Below, one piece after another: positions 61,929 through 64,000 of a stretch of 64,000 bases of DNA. Location of the stretch: assembly GCA_020637635.1 (NCBI GenBank), contig JACKKB010000011.1, positions 62,001 to 126,000 on the forward strand, read 5' to 3'. The translations under genes and the position numbers were made by a program. This DNA is from Albidovulum sp. GTDB taxonomy: Bacteria; Pseudomonadota; Alphaproteobacteria; Rhodobacterales; Rhodobacteraceae. Under the pieces are notes generated by a model. It ran no database searches. It was not told the origin of the DNA and saw nothing but the letters and a program-made list of their open reading frames with translations. Numbering within the stretch: the stretch's first letter is position 1; each line of letters begins with the position of its first letter.

Positions 61929-62473
61929 GCGCGCGCCTCCGGGTCGGGCCCCGGAACGGGGTGCCTGTAGACGAGGCAGGTGTTGTCGCCGGGCCCGGTG
62001 GCGGCGGTGTCGCGGACAGCGCCCAGCCGTTCCGCGAGCGCGATAGAGCGGGCGTTCTCGGGGGCGATGTAGCTGACGGCGGTCTTCCAGCCGAGCGTGC
62101 CGAAGGCGTGGTCGCGGGCGGCCCGGGCGGCTTCGCAGGCGAAGCCCTTGCCTTCGGCTTCGCGCGTCCAGATCGACCAGCCGATCTCCTGTTCGGGCCA
62201 GCCGGCCGGGAACCAGGGGCCGGCCATGCCGAGCGCCTTGTCCTCGCCCTTGCGGGTGAGGATGAAACTGCCGAAGCCGCGCAGCACCCAGTGGCCGATC
62301 ACATGGCCGAAGGCGCGCCAGGTCAGGGGCTCGCAATAGTCCCCGGAGCGGACGAAACGGCCGCGGTCGGAGGCAAGGAAGGCGTTGAACCGAGGCCAGT
62401 CGTCGCGCCTGGGCGCCCGCAGCCGGAGCCGCGCGGTTTCGATGACCGGGGTCGGGGCGAGGGCGACGGTCAT
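61925..62473 (-). CDS. GNAT N-acetyltransferase (RimJ/RimL-like), first of three
   Basis: The 182-residue protein has ETARLRLRAPRRDDWPRF, VIGHWVLRGFGSFILT, GMAGPWFPAGWPEQEIGWSIW, the acetyl-CoA loop EGKGFACEAARAARD, and NARSIALAERLGA. All elements of a RimJ/RimL-type domain are present. It overlaps the next GNAT gene by 4 bases. Substrate unknown. Confidence 0.9.
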   Translation of the reverse strand: MTVALAPTPVIETARLRLRAPRRDDWPRFNAFLASDRGRFVRSGDYCEPLTWRAFGHVIGHWVLRGFGSFILTRKGEDKALGMAGPWFPAGWPEQEIGWSIWTREAEGKGFACEAARAARDHAFGTLGWKTAVSYIAPENARSIALAERLGAVRDTAATGPGDNTCLVYRHPVPGPDPEARA

Positions 62474-62997
62474 GCCGCCACCCGGGGTGCGGGATGGTGC
62501 CAGCGGTTCACCACATGGGCCGCGTCGGCGCGACGGGGTTCCTCGTTGCGGGCGCCCGGCCGTTCGGCGCCGCGCTCCGAGGCGGCATTCGCGGGGACGA
62601 TCAGGCGCGTCAGCGGGCCGAGGTCGAGCGCGTCAGAGGCCCGGGTTCGCGAGGCGCGTGCCGCTTCGGTCGCGTAGCCACGGCGCCGGAAGGCGGGATG
62701 GATCACCCGGCTCTGGTCCGGTTCTTCGCGCCGGCCCGGGTGGAAGGTGCCGGCGCGGCCGACGGGCGCTCCGGTCGCGGTCTCGCCGACCCCGAAGGTG
62801 CCGAAGCCGCACGGCGCACGTTGTCCGGCCGGCATGGCGACACCGCTCCGGGCATCGTCGCGATCGACCGGACCGCCGAGGACGCGGGCGGCGTCGGTGG
62901 CGCAGAACGCCGTGAAAGCCTCGGCATGGGTGCCGGCGGCCGGGCCGAGGGTGAGCCGCACGGTCGCAAGCGTCGGGGGCCGGTCGAAACCCGTCAT
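62470..62997 (-). CDS. GNAT N-acetyltransferase paralog, degenerate
   Basis: The 175 residues start in register with the neighbours (LATVRLTLGPAAGTHAEAF) and keep the acetyl-CoA loop RRRGYATEAARA. The central strand has lost the GPWFP and GW motifs (FHPGRREEPDQSRVIHP), and the end has drifted to ERPGARNEEPRRADAAHVV. It overlaps both neighbouring GNAT genes by 4 bases. It may be decaying or fast evolving. Confidence 0.65.
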   Translation of the reverse strand: MTGFDRPPTLATVRLTLGPAAGTHAEAFTAFCATDAARVLGGPVDRDDARSGVAMPAGQRAPCGFGTFGVGETATGAPVGRAGTFHPGRREEPDQSRVIHPAFRRRGYATEAARASRTRASDALDLGPLTRLIVPANAASERGAERPGARNEEPRRADAAHVVNRWHHPAPRVAA

Positions 62998-63506
62998 GCT
63001 GCAACGCGCCGCAGGTCGTGCCGGATGACGATGTCGCCGGGGTCGATGCCGGGCAGGCTCGGGTCAACGGTGCCGCCGAGCCTCTGGCCGAGCGCGATCG
63101 AGCGGGCGTTTTTGGGGTCGATGATGCTGGTGACATGGGCCCAGTCGAAGGTCGCGCGGATCCAGTCGAGCACGGCGCGTGCGGCCTCGGCCGCATAGCC
63201 CTTGCCCTCGGCCTCGGGGATCACGAACCAGCCCAGTTCCGGGCCGGGGAAGTCCTCGCCGTGGTAAATGCCGACCTCGCCCAGATAGGCTCCGGTTTCG
63301 CGGTCGTCGAGGCCGAAGGGGCCATAGCCCTTCAACTGCCAGTTGGCGACGTCGGCTGCCCAGACGCGCCATGCCTCGGCGCGGTTCATCATGCCGCGCT
63401 CGTGGATCGATCGCGGCGAGGCGAAGAACGCCGCCCAGTGCTCGAAGTCATCAAGCTTCGGGCCGCGCAGCACCAGTCGCGCCGTATGGAGGGTGGGCGG
63501 GGTCAC
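62994..63506 (-). CDS. GNAT N-acetyltransferase, third of three
   Basis: The 170-residue protein has TARLVLRGPKLDDFEHWAAFF, LGEVGIYHGEDFPGPELGWFV, the acetyl-CoA loop EGKGYAAEAARAVLD and NARSIALGQRLGG. It is a complete domain. It starts at a GTG that overlaps the ffh stop (GTGA), and is coupled to it. The three genes lie in the ffh-rpsP operon. Confidence 0.9.
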   Translation of the reverse strand: MTPPTLHTARLVLRGPKLDDFEHWAAFFASPRSIHERGMMNRAEAWRVWAADVANWQLKGYGPFGLDDRETGAYLGEVGIYHGEDFPGPELGWFVIPEAEGKGYAAEAARAVLDWIRATFDWAHVTSIIDPKNARSIALGQRLGGTVDPSLPGIDPGDIVIRHDLRRVAA

Positions 63507-64000
63507 TTCTTCTTCCCGAAGCCGCCGAGACCCGAAAGCCCCGGGGGCAGGCTGAGCCCGCCGCGGCCGCCGAAACCGCCGGGACCGCCGGGCAGCTTGC
63601 CGCCGCCCAGCCCCTCCTGCATGCCCTTGGCCGCGGCCTCGAGCGCCTCGGGGCTCATCTTCGACGGGTCGGGAAGGCCGCCCTTGCCCATCATGCCCTT
63701 CATCGCCTGCTTGAGCATCCCGCCCTTGCCCATGCGGCCCATCTTCTTCATCATGTCGGCCATCTGGCGGTGCATCTTCAGGAGCTTGTTCAGTTCCGAG
63801 ACATCCATGCCGGCACCGGCGGCGATGCGCTTCTTGCGGCTCGCCTGCAGGAGGTCGGGATTGGCGCGTTCCCTCTTGGTCATCGAGTTGATGAGCGCGA
63901 TCTGGCGGCGCAGGACCGTATCATCGAAACCGGCCTCCTCGATCTGCTTCGACATCTTGCCCATGCCCGGCATCATCCCCATGAGACCCTGCATGCCGCC
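63503..64000 (-). CDS. ffh: Signal recognition particle protein Ffh, C-terminal part
   Basis: The gene continues beyond the right edge; 165 residues are seen. The M domain starts GLMGMMPGMGKMSKQIEEAG. It has the RNA-binding helix region INSMTKRERANPDLLQASRKKRIAAGAG, followed by ELNKLLKMHRQMADMMKKMG. A Met/Gly-rich tail ends GLGGFGKKK. Ffh binds signal sequences together with the 4.5S RNA. Its stop overlaps the third GNAT start. Confidence 0.96.
   Translation of the reverse strand, partial: GGMQGLMGMMPGMGKMSKQIEEAGFDDTVLRRQIALINSMTKRERANPDLLQASRKKRIAAGAGMDVSELNKLLKMHRQMADMMKKMGRMGKGGMLKQAMKGMMGKGGLPDPSKMSPEALEAAAKGMQEGLGGGKLPGGPGGFGGRGGLSLPPGLSGLGGFGKKK

Overview
The window is a GC-rich, gene-dense piece of a bacterial chromosome. 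It looks like an alphaproteobacterium, most likely of the Rhodobacterales (Rhodobacter/Paracoccus-like). The evidence is the MipZ division ATPase, the alpha-type 559-residue ribosomal protein S1, a cysteine-free L31, the ubiA | rsmE-gshA arrangement, a pyrB partnered by a dihydroorotase with a lost metal site, and the ffh-chorismate mutase-rpsP-rimM-trmD and rplS-rpmE-mipZ blocks. No species can be named. I saw no rRNA, tRNA, insertion sequence, prophage or CRISPR array.

Layout. 1-8.1 kb: the end of a hydrolase gene, a PLP-dependent dehydratase, an SMR-like protein, cmk, rpsA, ihfB, lapA, and a trpF-GNAT-trpB group. 8.1-11.7 kb: an accessory region holding two related modules. Each has a small first gene, a secreted PepSY-like protein with a charged tail, and a membrane-anchored LuxR-type regulator. 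Both modules are preceded by TAAACC/GGTTTA inverted repeats. 11.7-20.6 kb: DUF2237, DUF2332 and pth; an S49 peptidase, a zinc-ribbon microprotein and an SDR; then uvrC, pgsA, moaD and moaE. The usual uvrC-pgsA neighbourhood is interrupted by a deoxyribosyltransferase-like gene with a broken zinc-ribbon start and by an AraC-type remnant. 20.6-31.2 kb: envelope proteins (OmpA/BON), ubiA, rsmE, a truncated GNAT, a membrane protein and gshA; then plsY, the dihydroorotase-like gene and pyrB on the minus strand. 31.3-44.8 kb: uracil-DNA glycosylase, phosphoesterase, moaB, an RND efflux pair, a DsbD-N-like protein, algH, a Gfa-GNAT fusion, smc and a P-loop kinase. 44.9-49.5 kb: copA-cueR with a clear CueR operator, then a DUF6502/DUF5666 pair. 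49.9-55.6 kb: GtrA, a GT2 glycosyltransferase and a large membrane protein; then msrB-msrA-selO. 56-64 kb: mipZ, rpmE, rplS, trmD, rimM, a 50-residue membrane protein, rpsP, chorismate mutase, three GNAT paralogs and the C-terminal end of ffh, all on the minus strand. They are interrupted by a plus-strand membrane protein and a methyltransferase.

Most of the window is housekeeping: translation, tryptophan, pyrimidine, glutathione, ubiquinone and molybdopterin pathways, DNA repair, chromosome segregation and division. The best candidate for an undescribed system is the duplicated PepSY plus membrane-LuxR module at 8.1-11.7 kb. I infer that a periplasmic sensor or inhibitor signals to a tethered DNA-binding protein acting on the shared repeats. 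Nothing in the sequence proves that circuit.
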